Of a DNA stretch of 61,034 nt, positions 28,339 through 36,572 are shown one piece after another (position 1 is the first letter of the stretch; every line of letters starts with the position of its first letter). Position numbers and translations under genes: made by a program. The stretch is from a virus, in IMG/VR virus record IMGVR_UViG_3300046642_000302, positions 1-61,034 of that record, one strand, 5' to 3'. Under the pieces are notes generated by a model. That model saw nothing but the letters and a program-made list of their open reading frames with translations. It was not told the DNA's origin and searched no databases.

Positions 28339-29331
28339 ATGAGACGCGAATTCCTGAAGTTCAACACCGAAGAAGATTGGCTAGCTTTGCGCGCCGCCGA
28401 TATTACCTCGACTGAATGCTCGGCCCTGTTCGGCTGCTCGCCCTACGCCACGCCGTACAGCCTGTTCCACGCCAAGACCGGCCAGCTGGAAGCCGACTTT
28501 GAACTGAACGACCGCATCAAGTGGGGCAACCGTCTGGAAACGGCGATTGCCTACGGCATCGCTGAAGACACCGGCCTGCGCGTTGAGCCGTTCAAAATCT
28601 ACGCCCGCATCCCCGAGCTGCGCATGGGCTCCTCGTTTGACTTCAAGATCATCGGCCTGGACGACAGCTACAAAGGCACCGATGAAACCTACCGCGACGC
28701 CTTCCGCGAAAACGGCCCCGGCATCATGGAAGTGAAGAACGTCGACGGCCTGCAATTCAAACGGGCGTGGATTGCCGACGACCACATCATGGAAGCACCG
28801 CCGCACATCGAGCTGCAGGTGCAACACCAGCAAGAAACGGCGGACATGGAATGGACCTTGATCGCGCCGCTGGTCGGTGGCAACGCGCCCATGCCGTTTA
28901 TGCGCCAGCGCGATCGCGCCATTGGCCGCGCCATCGTCGATAAGGTCGGCGAGTTCTGGCACAGCGTCGAGATTGGCAAGGCGCCGGCCCCGGACTTCAG
29001 CGCCGACGGCGACACCATCGCGCGCTTGCTGTACCAGGACAACGGCGAAGTGGTCGACATGGCCGACAACGCGCGCTTAAAGGAATTGATCGCCCAGCAC
29101 GTCCAGGCCAGCGAAGACGAAAAGAAATACGACAACCAAAAGAAAGCGCTCAAGGCTGAGATTTTGATGACCATTGGCCACGCCGCCAAGGTGTTGGTCC
29201 CCGGATTCAGCATCAGCGCCGGCACCACCAAGGACAGCGCCGGCACCTTGATTACCCCGGCGCACATTGGCCAGCGTATGGGCGGCAAGTCCGGCTTCAG
29301 AATGATGCGGATTTATCCCAAAGCGCAGTAA
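28339..29331 (+). CDS. YqaJ-type viral exonuclease (lambda Exo-like)
   Basis: A 330-residue PD-(D/E)XK nuclease. W...R...ITST......G.SPY.TPY.L...KTG begins the fold. MGSSFDFKI (residues about 95-105) gives the metal-binding Asp, and PGIMEVKNVDG (residues about 128-138) the E-x-K pair. PHIELQVQHQ is the conserved YxxQ-like helix. It resects double-stranded DNA to leave a single strand for RecT. The C-terminal 90 residues are a helical extension. It leads the operon with CTTGAGGCATCT before its ATG. Confidence 0.92.
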   Translation: MRREFLKFNTEEDWLALRAADITSTECSALFGCSPYATPYSLFHAKTGQLEADFELNDRIKWGNRLETAIAYGIAEDTGLRVEPFKIYARIPELRMGSSFDFKIIGLDDSYKGTDETYRDAFRENGPGIMEVKNVDGLQFKRAWIADDHIMEAPPHIELQVQHQQETADMEWTLIAPLVGGNAPMPFMRQRDRAIGRAIVDKVGEFWHSVEIGKAPAPDFSADGDTIARLLYQDNGEVVDMADNARLKELIAQHVQASEDEKKYDNQKKALKAEILMTIGHAAKVLVPGFSISAGTTKDSAGTLITPAHIGQRMGGKSGFRMMRIYPKAQ

Positions 29332-29358
29332 CCCCTTAACCGTTTCGAGGCTTTCAGC

Positions 29359-30306
29359 ATGAGCACCAACATCACCACCACCGACGACAACAAGCCGCTT
29401 AGCCCGGCCCAAGGCTTCAAGAAGATGTTAACCGGTGTCCAGCGCGAGCAGATCGCCGCGCAACTGCCGAAAGGCGTTGAGGTCGACCGCTTCATTCGCA
29501 CCGCCATGACCGTGGTGAGCATGAACCCGGAACTGCTGACCTGCACCATGACGTCGCTGATGGGCTCGATCATGCTGGCGGCCAAGGACGGACTCTTGCC
29601 GGACGGCAAAGAGGCGGTGATTCAGGTCTACAACTGCAACGTAGCGAAAAAGAACTGCCCAGCCATTTGGGAGAAGCAAGCGCAGTACATGCCGATGGTG
29701 CGCGGCCTGATCAACATCCTGTACCGCACCGGCGACGTGGCCATGGTCGATGGCGTGGCGGTGCGGGCCAAGGACGTCTTTGAGTACGAGCGCGGTGACG
29801 CCCCGCGCATCATCCACAAGCCGTACATGGGCGCCGACGACGCCGGCCCGGTGATTGCCGCCTACTGCATCATCAAGCTGAGCAATGGCGAGGTGAAGCG
29901 CGAGGTGATGAACGCCCGCGACATCGCCGCCGTGCGCAGCATGTCCAAGTCCAAGAACGGCCCCGGCTGGAACAACTGGGAGGATCAGTTTGCAATCAAG
30001 GCCGTGATCAAACGCGCCTTCAAGCAGCTGCCGACCGACAGCGACGACCTATCACGCGTCATCGAGCACGACAACGCCGCGATGCACTTCGAGCTGGAGC
30101 AAGACACCGCCGCGCTGAAGGTCGAGCACAAGCCCGGCCAGCCGTCGCGCTTGCAGGCGATCATCAGCCAGGGCGACCAGAAAGAAGAGGTGTTGGTCGA
30201 GGAAAACCACCAGCACCAGCAAGCCAAACCCCAACCACAGCCCGCCGACGAACCGTATTTCGGCGATGACATCAACTTTGAAGAGTGCCCACCGTATGAC
30301 CGCTGA
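29359..30306 (+). CDS. recT: RecT single-strand annealing protein
   Basis: A 315-residue RecT family protein: core ...I...LP.....R..R........NP.L..C...S..G.I..AA..GL.PDG...... (residues about 30-90), QYMPMVRGLINILYRTG, and FAIKAVIKRAFKQLPTD near residue 225. The last 60 residues are Gln/Pro-rich and end in an acidic DDINFEE tail that may bind SSB or partners. It anneals strands made by the YqaJ exonuclease encoded just upstream (27-base gap). Confidence 0.94.
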   Translation: MSTNITTTDDNKPLSPAQGFKKMLTGVQREQIAAQLPKGVEVDRFIRTAMTVVSMNPELLTCTMTSLMGSIMLAAKDGLLPDGKEAVIQVYNCNVAKKNCPAIWEKQAQYMPMVRGLINILYRTGDVAMVDGVAVRAKDVFEYERGDAPRIIHKPYMGADDAGPVIAAYCIIKLSNGEVKREVMNARDIAAVRSMSKSKNGPGWNNWEDQFAIKAVIKRAFKQLPTDSDDLSRVIEHDNAAMHFELEQDTAALKVEHKPGQPSRLQAIISQGDQKEEVLVEENHQHQQAKPQPQPADEPYFGDDINFEECPPYDR

Positions 30307-30568
30307 AACTGAAGACCGCATATTGACGCAAAAGGAACTGGCCGAGCGCTGGAGCCTGACCACCAAAACGCTACAGAACTGGTTCAACGCCGGCAAAGGC
30401 CCGAAGCGCGTGAGCATTGGCCCGCGCACCGTGTACCGCTTGAGCGACGTGTTGCAGTACGAGGCGGACCACGCTGAAGAGCCTGGCACCCGCAACGAGA
30501 GCGCCCCTAAACGCGAGTTCTCGCCCGAGTTCCTGGCCAACACGCGCAAATTCAACAAAGACGTTTAA
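30296..30568 (+). CDS. Helix-turn-helix DNA-binding protein
   Basis: A 90-residue protein with RILTQKELAERWSLTTKTLQNWFNAGKGPKRVSIGPRTVYRLSDVLQYE, a HTH_17/AlpA-like domain. The basic tail after residue 60 is disordered. ATG 30296 overlaps the recT end by 11 bases, which suggests coupling. It may regulate the recombination operon or act as an excisionase-like factor. Confidence 0.78.
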   Translation: MTAETEDRILTQKELAERWSLTTKTLQNWFNAGKGPKRVSIGPRTVYRLSDVLQYEADHAEEPGTRNESAPKREFSPEFLANTRKFNKDV

Positions 30569-30597
30569 CCCAACGACCCGCACAGAGGCATCACCAC

Positions 30598-31749
30598 ATG
30601 GCAGTCAAAAAGAAACCCGCAGCGGACGCCGCCGCTGACACCGGGGAAACCCCGGTCACCGAGCTGATCAAGCTGCCGGAAATCACCGCCGACAAAGCCC
30701 CGACCATCTTCGGCCATAACAGTCTGAAGAAATTCGTCGACGCCGCCCGCGCCGCGGTGATCAACGAAGTGCCGGACCTGAGCACCGACAAAGGCCGCAA
30801 GCGCATTGCCTCGTTGGCCGCCACCGTGTCGCGCTCAAAAACCGCCGTCGACGCTGCGGGCCGCCTGTACCTGAAGAAACTCAAGGAAATGACCAAGCCG
30901 ATCGAGGCTGAGTTGCGCCAGTTCGAAACCGACATGGACGCCCTGCGTGATGAGGTGCGCAAGCCGCTGAACGAATGGCAAGCCAAGGTGGACGCGGAAG
31001 AGGACCGCCTGCAAGCCGCCATCGACCAAGTGGTGGCACGCTTCACCCTGCCGGCCGACGCCACCGCCGACGAGCTGCAAAGCGCTTTGTTCCACGTGGA
31101 ACAAGAGCCCTTGACCGAAGACGTGTTTGGCCGCCGCCTGGAAGAAGCCGAACAGAAGCGCGCCTATGGCATCACCCTGCTCACCGATGCGCTGGCCAAG
31201 CGTCAGCAGTACGAAAACCAACAGGCCGAACTGGTCGAGAACCGCCGCAAGATCGCCCAGCTTGAAGAAGAGAAACGCATCAAGGACGCCGCCGACCTGG
31301 CCGTGGCCAACGAGCGCGCCCGCGTCGAGCAGGAGCAACAGCAGAAGCGTGACGACGACGCCCGCCGCGTGCGTGAAGCCGAGCAGAAAACCCGCCAGGC
31401 TGAACAGGACCGAATCGCCGCCGACCAGCGCGCCGAAGACGAGCGCCGCCAGTCGCAGCAACGCCAAGAGCAGGCGGCCAAAGATGCGCGGCAGAAGGTG
31501 CTCGATGAGCAGGCCGAGCGCGATCGCCAGGCACAAGCCAAGATTGATCAGCAGCGCCGCGACGACGAAGCCCGTGCCGCCAACCGTGCGCATTGCGGGG
31601 CGATCAACCTGGCGGCGCTTGAAGCGCTGGTGCTGGTCAACCTGTCCGCCGATGAACAGCCGGAAAGCTTCATGTCGAAAGCCGAAGCCAAGGCCATCAT
31701 CAGCGCGATCATTCGCGGGCAAATCCCCGCCGTCGCCATTACTTACTGA
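30598..31749 (+). CDS. Coiled-coil protein of the recombination operon (TolA-like annotation type)
   Basis: A 383-residue protein dominated by a long charged coiled coil, residues about 190-320 (Glu/Arg/Gln-rich). N-terminal residues 35-150 are helical (KKFVDAARAAVINEVPDLST). The C-terminal module NRAHCGAINLAALEALV....L......AKAIISAIIRGQIPAVAITY recurs in phage proteins encoded beside RecT-type recombinases. Such proteins are often labelled TolA by composition only. A role in recombination is inferred from position. Confidence 0.72.
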   Translation: MAVKKKPAADAAADTGETPVTELIKLPEITADKAPTIFGHNSLKKFVDAARAAVINEVPDLSTDKGRKRIASLAATVSRSKTAVDAAGRLYLKKLKEMTKPIEAELRQFETDMDALRDEVRKPLNEWQAKVDAEEDRLQAAIDQVVARFTLPADATADELQSALFHVEQEPLTEDVFGRRLEEAEQKRAYGITLLTDALAKRQQYENQQAELVENRRKIAQLEEEKRIKDAADLAVANERARVEQEQQQKRDDDARRVREAEQKTRQAEQDRIAADQRAEDERRQSQQRQEQAAKDARQKVLDEQAERDRQAQAKIDQQRRDDEARAANRAHCGAINLAALEALVLVNLSADEQPESFMSKAEAKAIISAIIRGQIPAVAITY

Positions 31750-31792
31750 TTCATGACCGGCGCCTACGGGCGCCCTTGCAGAGGCTACACGG

Positions 31793-32503
31793 ATGCAACC
31801 GATTGCCCGCGTTAACCCGAAATACTTCGCCGCGATGAACGTGTTCGCCGCGGTCAACGATGTTCGCTACTACCTGAACGGCGTGTTCATCGAGCCGCAC
31901 CCGGTCCAAGGCGTAATCATCGTCGCCACCGACGGCTACACCCTGGGCCTGATTCATGATCCTGACGGCTGGGTCGCGACGCCGGTGATTGTTGGCGGCA
32001 TCACCAAGCAGCTGATCAGCGCGTGTTCAGCCAATGGCATCGAGCACCGCATGACCGTGCCCAAGCTGCTGTACATCAGTCAGCACGGCGCCGTGGTCAG
32101 CGGTGACAGCCAGGTAGTTTCTGAGGTCAACCCGTTCGCCATGCTTTCGCTGCACATGAGCAAAATCGAATTAGTCGACGGCAAGTTCCCCGATTACCGC
32201 CGCGTGATTAACATGACACGCGAACTCGGCGCTGCCTTCCCGTGCGTCAATTCCTTGTACCTGGCACGTCTGCATGCGGTGGCCAAGCTGCTGATCCCGA
32301 ACCACCGCTACGGCTGGGGCGTGGAGCTGCTGTCGTCCGGACGGAATACGTCGGTGCTGGCGCGATTCACCAGCAACGATCTGGAGCAGCGCTTTCTCGG
32401 TCTGATGATGCCGATGCAAGCCGACGCACCTAAAACCCCGCTGCCCGATTGGCTGATGCCGAAGGAAGAAGCGCCGGCACCAGTCGAAACCGTTACCGCC
32501 TAA
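31793..32503 (+). CDS. DNA polymerase III beta-clamp-like protein, two-domain form
   Basis: A 236-residue protein. VNDVRYYLNGVFIE......VIIVATDGYTLGL corresponds to the start of domain 2 of DnaN (DnaN has VRYYLNG...ATDGHRL). IELVDGKFPDYRRVI matches the DnaN sequence LVDGRFPDYRRVL. FLGLMMPMQA matches the last strand before the DnaN end (VMPMRL). The N-terminal DnaN domain (about 120 residues) is missing, so this is a two-domain clamp, like PCNA in layout. It could form a clamp or interfere with the host clamp. The leader has AGAGGCTACACGG. Confidence 0.8.
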   Translation: MQPIARVNPKYFAAMNVFAAVNDVRYYLNGVFIEPHPVQGVIIVATDGYTLGLIHDPDGWVATPVIVGGITKQLISACSANGIEHRMTVPKLLYISQHGAVVSGDSQVVSEVNPFAMLSLHMSKIELVDGKFPDYRRVINMTRELGAAFPCVNSLYLARLHAVAKLLIPNHRYGWGVELLSSGRNTSVLARFTSNDLEQRFLGLMMPMQADAPKTPLPDWLMPKEEAPAPVETVTA

Positions 32504-32534
32504 CCAACCAACTCAATAAACCAGAGGCTTCACC

Positions 32535-33377
32535 ATGACCACTCATAACGGCCAAGAAATCAATCCAGCTGACAACCTGCCTTACAACCCGCCGCGCCCA
32601 CCAATGCCACCGCAAACCCTGAAAGAAATGCTGATGGAAGGCGTGACCCGCTTCACCGAAAGCACCAAGCCTGGCGAGATTATCGACAAGCATGTTGAAA
32701 GCATGTTCACCGACATCATCAAGGATAATTTCCGCTCCTACAGCGACATGGGTAAGCTGGTCAGCCAAGCCATCAAAGACGCGCTACCGTCCAACGTCAG
32801 CGACTTGTTCGAGCTGACCCGCTACAACGACCTGGTCGCCACCGCACTGAAAACGCAGTGGGAATCCTCGGGCGTGACCGGCGAAATGCTGCGCCGCTCG
32901 CAGGCCGCCATCGATGAGGCGCTGAAAGATGACATCGTGCCGGAGTTCGTCTTGCTGTCTGACTTGCTGAGCGAGTTTGTCGAGGCGCACAAAGAGCGTG
33001 CCGCCGACAACCATTGGGAACGCCCGCGTATTAGCATCCGCGAAGACGACAGCATGAGCAGTTACAGCAGCGTGAAGCACCTGCATATCTGCTTTGATCC
33101 AGAGCCGGAAGATCGCACAGACCGATTTGGCCGCGAACAGCGCAAGCGCAGCGAGTGGGATTGCGACAACCGTATCAGCGTCAGCATCAAAGGCGAGAAT
33201 GCCGATAAGTATGAATACGGCGAGGTCTACAGCGCGAAGCTGGAAGGCAAGCCGATTGGCCGCAACTTTATGATCTACAAGAAGTGGGAGAAGCTGACGG
33301 CCGCCCTGTACTTCGGTGGTGCGCAGCTGGTCATCGACTGCGATGAATCTGATTTCAGCTATGGCATCGACGACTAA
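32535..33377 (+). CDS. Hypothetical protein
   Basis: A 280-residue soluble protein. A Pro-rich start (PYNPPRPPMPPQ) is followed by helices to about residue 145. A beta-rich region comes next with YSSVKHLHICFDPEPEDR and VSIKGENADKYEYGE, and the C-terminus is acidic (CDESDFSYGIDD). The leader AGAGGCTTCACC is that shared by early genes. No family is recognised; position suggests DNA metabolism or host interaction. Confidence 0.68.
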   Translation: MTTHNGQEINPADNLPYNPPRPPMPPQTLKEMLMEGVTRFTESTKPGEIIDKHVESMFTDIIKDNFRSYSDMGKLVSQAIKDALPSNVSDLFELTRYNDLVATALKTQWESSGVTGEMLRRSQAAIDEALKDDIVPEFVLLSDLLSEFVEAHKERAADNHWERPRISIREDDSMSSYSSVKHLHICFDPEPEDRTDRFGREQRKRSEWDCDNRISVSIKGENADKYEYGEVYSAKLEGKPIGRNFMIYKKWEKLTAALYFGGAQLVIDCDESDFSYGIDD

Positions 33378-33421
33378 ATAAATCAGGGCGTCGAATGGCG
33401 CCCACTCACCGAGGAAACCGC

Positions 33422-33772
33422 ATGAGTTCGCAAACAAATACCTATGTGATGGTCGGTTCCATGCTGCCATACGACCGCCTAGACGTTGAACATGACGACA
33501 TCGAGGCGTACCGCGACAGCGCGTACAAAGGGGTTCACCACCACAACGGCCTGTGTGTGATCGCCGACGGCATGGGTGGCAAGTACATTGCCGTCGGCCG
33601 TATCCTGGCAAAGACCGACGACCAGAACGGCAACTACGGCTTCAATGAGCCAATCGACCTTGATGACCTGTCCCGCGTCGAGCTACGCATTGAAGTGGAA
33701 AAACTGATCAGCGAGCACTTTGGCATCGAAGACCCCGACGTGCGCGACTGGGTGTTCACCAACTACCGCTAA
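33422..33772 (+). CDS. Hypothetical protein
   Basis: A 116-residue acidic protein. It contains HHHNGLCVIADGMGGKYIAVGRILAKTDD (residues about 39-66), a beta-hairpin-like stretch, and a helical C-terminus (RVELRIEVEKLISEHFGIEDP). CCGAGGAAACCGC precedes the ATG. No known domain. Confidence 0.68.
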   Translation: MSSQTNTYVMVGSMLPYDRLDVEHDDIEAYRDSAYKGVHHHNGLCVIADGMGGKYIAVGRILAKTDDQNGNYGFNEPIDLDDLSRVELRIEVEKLISEHFGIEDPDVRDWVFTNYR

Positions 33773-33814
33773 CCATAACCGGGCGCTACGGCGCCCAACC
33801 CTCAAGGCAACCCC

Positions 33815-33991
33815 ATGTTTGAAGCCCCACAAGGTAAGCCCTGCCCCGGTTGCGGCGAGCCACTGAGTGACCTCAGCACGCTGATGCGCCGCCTCTGCAC
33901 CAACGGCAAGTGCGGCGCATCCTGGCTGTGGACGCTGAAGGACGAACAACAACCGCTGATCAGCAGCAGCCGCGACCGCCGCGCGCCATGA
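33815..33991 (+). CDS. Small zinc-ribbon protein (58 residues)
   Basis: A short gene starting at ATG 33815 after TCAAGGCAACCCC. CPGCGEPL near residues 10-17 and CTNGKCGASWLW near 28-40 form a four-Cys zinc ribbon. The stop overlaps the next start (ATGA). It probably binds zinc; function unknown. Confidence 0.6.
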   Translation: MFEAPQGKPCPGCGEPLSDLSTLMRRLCTNGKCGASWLWTLKDEQQPLISSSRDRRAP

Positions 33992-34125
33992 CTAAGAAAT
34001 CGTGGTTTGTGCGTGTGCCAGGCTTCGCCGTGTTCCAGATGGGCAGCGGCGACAGCATCAGCCATGCCGAAGCCCTGTATGCCGCGCGGCTGATCTGGCC
34101 GCGCGGTGACATCGAAGTCTTTTAA
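33988..34125 (+). CDS. Short hypothetical protein (45 residues)
   Basis: A short gene (MTKKSWFVRVPGFAVFQMGSGD...) coupled by ATGA to the zinc-ribbon gene. The sequence is compact alpha/beta with AEALYAARLIWPRGDIEVF at the end. No family recognised. Confidence 0.58.
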   Translation: MTKKSWFVRVPGFAVFQMGSGDSISHAEALYAARLIWPRGDIEVF

Positions 34126-34140
34126 ATTACGAGGTGAATG

Positions 34141-34449
34141 ATGAGCAATAAAATTGATGTGCCGCGCGAACTACTTGAAGTAATCGCGAACAGCAGCGAG
34201 TGTACATTTGCCGAAATCAATGACGCTATCCAGCAGGCGCGCGCGATTCTCGCCGCCAACCCAGAAGAAAACACGCCGTGCCCACAATGCGGAGGCAGCT
34301 TAAAGACGTGGGGATGCAATTGCATCCCTCGCTGGCCGATGCACAAGTCCACCTCCGAAAAATGCACCGTACCGCCTACCGGCTGGACCTGCTCACGCCG
34401 CGCCGGGCATTTCGGTCCCTGTGCCGCTACACCAACAACCGCCGGTTAA
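34141..34449 (+). CDS. Hypothetical protein sharing an N-terminal module with 18657
   Basis: A 102-residue protein starting MSNKIDVPRELLEVIAN, very like the start of the gene at 18657. The C-terminal half has CPQCGGSLKTWGCNC and later Cys residues (WTCSRRAGHFGPC), so zinc binding is likely. It converges with the hydroxylase-like gene and overlaps its end by 23 bases. Function unknown. Confidence 0.6.
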   Translation: MSNKIDVPRELLEVIANSSECTFAEINDAIQQARAILAANPEENTPCPQCGGSLKTWGCNCIPRWPMHKSTSEKCTVPPTGWTCSRRAGHFGPCAATPTTAG

Positions 34450-34984
34450 CGTCGACGATCAGGATCAGGCGCGGCGCCGCGCCTCGGTTCCAGGCCGAGT
34501 GCAGAACCCGCGCCGAATCGAAACACAACACTTCACCGTCGCGCCATTCCCGCACCTGGCCGTCGACCATCAGGCCGCAGCCGTCCGGGCAATCCAACCC
34601 CAGGTGCAAGCGCCACACGTCACCGATCCAGGCTTCATTATCAATGTGCGGCCAGATTTCCAGGCCCGGCACCGACAGCGAGAACAGCGCCGACACCACC
34701 AGCGGGTGCGCGATGGCCGCCGCCGTGACTGGAAAAAACTCGAGTTTTTCCTCGCCGTAGGGCAAGCCATGCCCAGCGTTGACCGTCTGCCCTTGCCACT
34801 TCAGCGGCAACACAAACTGGCGGATGTCATCGGCGTTCTGAATCGCGGTTTCCGGGCTCTTGAAGAAGGCGCCCAGCTCGGCCCGCGCCTCTTGGCGTAT
34901 GGTTGTCCAGTGCGATCGTAACTCATCGACCAGCGCTACCAGGTCGGGATAGGTGCGGTAATCAATGAACCCACTCACGGCCAT
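34427..34984 (-). CDS. Aspartyl/asparaginyl beta-hydroxylase-like dioxygenase
   Basis: A 185-residue protein whose C-terminal 100 residues match the AspH jelly roll: LEIWPHIDNEAWIGDVWRLHLGL, then GCGLMVDGQVREWRDGEVLCFDSARVLHSAWNRG..PRLILIVDV. Metal ligands would be His113 and His162, with Arg172 for 2-oxoglutarate. It is the last gene of the late block, after the lysis genes, and overlaps the DUF1353 gene by 10 bases. Substrate unknown; virion or cell-surface protein hydroxylation is possible. Confidence 0.85.
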   Translation of the reverse strand: MAVSGFIDYRTYPDLVALVDELRSHWTTIRQEARAELGAFFKSPETAIQNADDIRQFVLPLKWQGQTVNAGHGLPYGEEKLEFFPVTAAAIAHPLVVSALFSLSVPGLEIWPHIDNEAWIGDVWRLHLGLDCPDGCGLMVDGQVREWRDGEVLCFDSARVLHSAWNRGAAPRLILIVDVNRRLLV

Positions 34985-35442
34985 GCCGCCTCTAACTGGC
35001 GTTTCTTCAGGGTGGTGGTCGGGGTGCTGGCGCCGCTGACATCCCGGTAAAACTGCACGCCTTCGCTCAGCTCCAGGCGCGTGGCTGGCGGCACCTTCAG
35101 CACTTGCATGGCCTCGTTGAAGATTTGATCAGCGCGCTCGCGGGTAATCGCCAACACCTGGCCATGGTCGACAATCGACAGGTATTCACACAGCAGGTCA
35201 TGCACCACGGCGGCCTGGCCATAGGCGCCCCATGGCGGGATCAATGACCAGAACACCCGTGGCACACTGGCGCCGTCGGTCAAGTAGCCGGCCGGCACCG
35301 TCACCCATTGTTGGCTGTCCTCGCTGCCAATGTAGTAGCGGAACTCTTGCGCCACCCGCCAATAGTTCGCGCCCAGCGCCTGGCTGGCGGCCGGATCGAA
35401 CTGGATCAGCAACGGCGCCGAGAACGCCGTGAAGCTGCTCAT
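34975..35442 (-). CDS. DUF1353 protein
   Basis: A 155-residue protein with the DUF1353 pattern: ..F.YYIG.......VTVPAGYLTDGASVPRVFWSLIPPWGAYGQAAVVHDLLCEY....R..AD..F.EAM. This family is found beside phage tail and lysis genes. A peptidase-like or cell-wall-associated role has been supposed but not shown. It overlaps the holin-like gene by 4 bases. Confidence 0.88.
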   Translation of the reverse strand: MSSFTAFSAPLLIQFDPAASQALGANYWRVAQEFRYYIGSEDSQQWVTVPAGYLTDGASVPRVFWSLIPPWGAYGQAAVVHDLLCEYLSIVDHGQVLAITRERADQIFNEAMQVLKVPPATRLELSEGVQFYRDVSGASTPTTTLKKRQLEAAWP

Positions 35443-35981
35443 GCTTTCCCCATCGCGCCGAGCATGGCGGTCTTTTCCTTGCTGCCGGCCGAGGTGCCGA
35501 AGCGGAAGTTAAGCACCTGGGTGAAGGCGGCCGTCAGGCAGCCAATCATCATCATCACCACGTCGCGCATCGAGGCCGGAATATCAAGCGCTTGCGTCAG
35601 GATCAGGATCAGCACGCAGAAGAACGCCACCACCACCATGTAGGTCAGGATCGGCGTCGACCAGTCACGCACCGCCGTGTACATCTGCCGGGCACTGGCG
35701 CGGTCGTCGGCGGCGATCTGCTCCAGGGCTTGCGCGTTCTGGAAACCGAGCGCCTGCATTTTGCTAGCAAAGTCGTTGTCGGCGGTCTTCAGCGCCAACA
35801 ACTGATCCGGCGTCGCGCCGCCAATGGCCTGGGCGATGGCCTCGGTGGACGCCTTGACGTCCGAGCCGAAGGCCTGGCCCACTTGCACCGCCGCCATGCC
35901 CACCAGCGCCGGTACGCCCCCGGTGGCCGCTGCGCCAATCCAGGGTGCCACGGTGCTCAACATCTTCTGCCAGTCCGCCAT
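35439..35981 (-). CDS. 3TM-type holin/structural membrane protein
   Basis: A 180-residue protein. Residues 15-35 are a Gly/Ala-rich hydrophobic segment (GAAATGGVPALVGMAAVQVG). Residues 107-125 (TPILTYMVVVAFFCVLILIL) and 136-155 (DVVMMMIGCLTAAFTQVL) are clear membrane helices. The layout is that of the GTA-holin 3TM family. It lies just after the endolysin gene, so a role in lysis timing is likely. Confidence 0.8.
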   Translation of the reverse strand: MADWQKMLSTVAPWIGAAATGGVPALVGMAAVQVGQAFGSDVKASTEAIAQAIGGATPDQLLALKTADNDFASKMQALGFQNAQALEQIAADDRASARQMYTAVRDWSTPILTYMVVVAFFCVLILILTQALDIPASMRDVVMMMIGCLTAAFTQVLNFRFGTSAGSKEKTAMLGAMGKA

Positions 35982-35993
35982 GCTGTCATCCCC

Positions 35994-36572
35994 TTAGCTG
36001 TACCGGGCAAAGGCCGCGGCGAGTTTAGTGTCGTAGTGGTTAATCAAATAGTTGGCGCCGTTGTACAGACGAGCGCACGTCGGCCAGTCCTGCGCGCGCA
36101 AGGCCTTGAGTAGCGCCGGGTCGGACTGGATGTAGCGCACAAAGCTGTCGAGGTGCGCCGCCGAACTCTTGAACATGGCGTTGACCAGTTCCTGCACGCT
36201 GGCATACCCGCAGCGCTGCCAGTTAAAACCCATCACCTGAAAGGCGCCGTAGCTGGCCGACTCCAAGGCCGCCGCGCGGTTGATCTTGGTCGCGGCATCG
36301 AGCCGGTCCCATTCCTTGCTGCTGGCGCCATAACCGCCCGGCGTTTTGTTGCACAGGTCCGGCCGGGTCTGTTCCAGGCTGGCAGTATCGATCCCGGCCG
36401 CGAGCAGCTGACGGCGGAAAATGTGCCGCTCGAACAGAATCACCGGGCGGTCATCCGGCAGGAAGCCGGCGCCGCGCGATTCGACTTCCGCAAAGGCACG
36501 AATGGCCGCCACCGGCACGCCCAGCGTCGCGGCGGCCAGTTGAAAGTCAGCCAGGATCAACGGGGGCTTCAT
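35994..36572 (-). CDS. Endolysin, N-acetylmuramidase type
   Basis: A 192-residue protein matching the N-acetylmuramidase (PF11860) domain over its length: VPVAAIRAFAEVESRGAGFL.D.RPVILFERHIFRR, then SASYGAFQVMGFNW...GY.SV.ELV..M..S...L..F, ending LKALRAQDWPTCARLYNGANY..N.Y. The catalytic Glu is in AEVESRG (Glu29/Glu31 region). No signal peptide is present, so export needs the holin. It overlaps the holin gene by 4 bases. Confidence 0.93.
   Translation of the reverse strand: MKPPLILADFQLAAATLGVPVAAIRAFAEVESRGAGFLPDDRPVILFERHIFRRQLLAAGIDTASLEQTRPDLCNKTPGGYGASSKEWDRLDAATKINRAAALESASYGAFQVMGFNWQRCGYASVQELVNAMFKSSAAHLDSFVRYIQSDPALLKALRAQDWPTCARLYNGANYLINHYDTKLAAAFARYS

Noticed and set aside
30598-31749. 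True TolA envelope protein
   Set aside because: The TolA-like look comes only from charged coiled-coil composition; there is no membrane anchor or TolA C-terminal domain, and the gene lies in a recombination operon.
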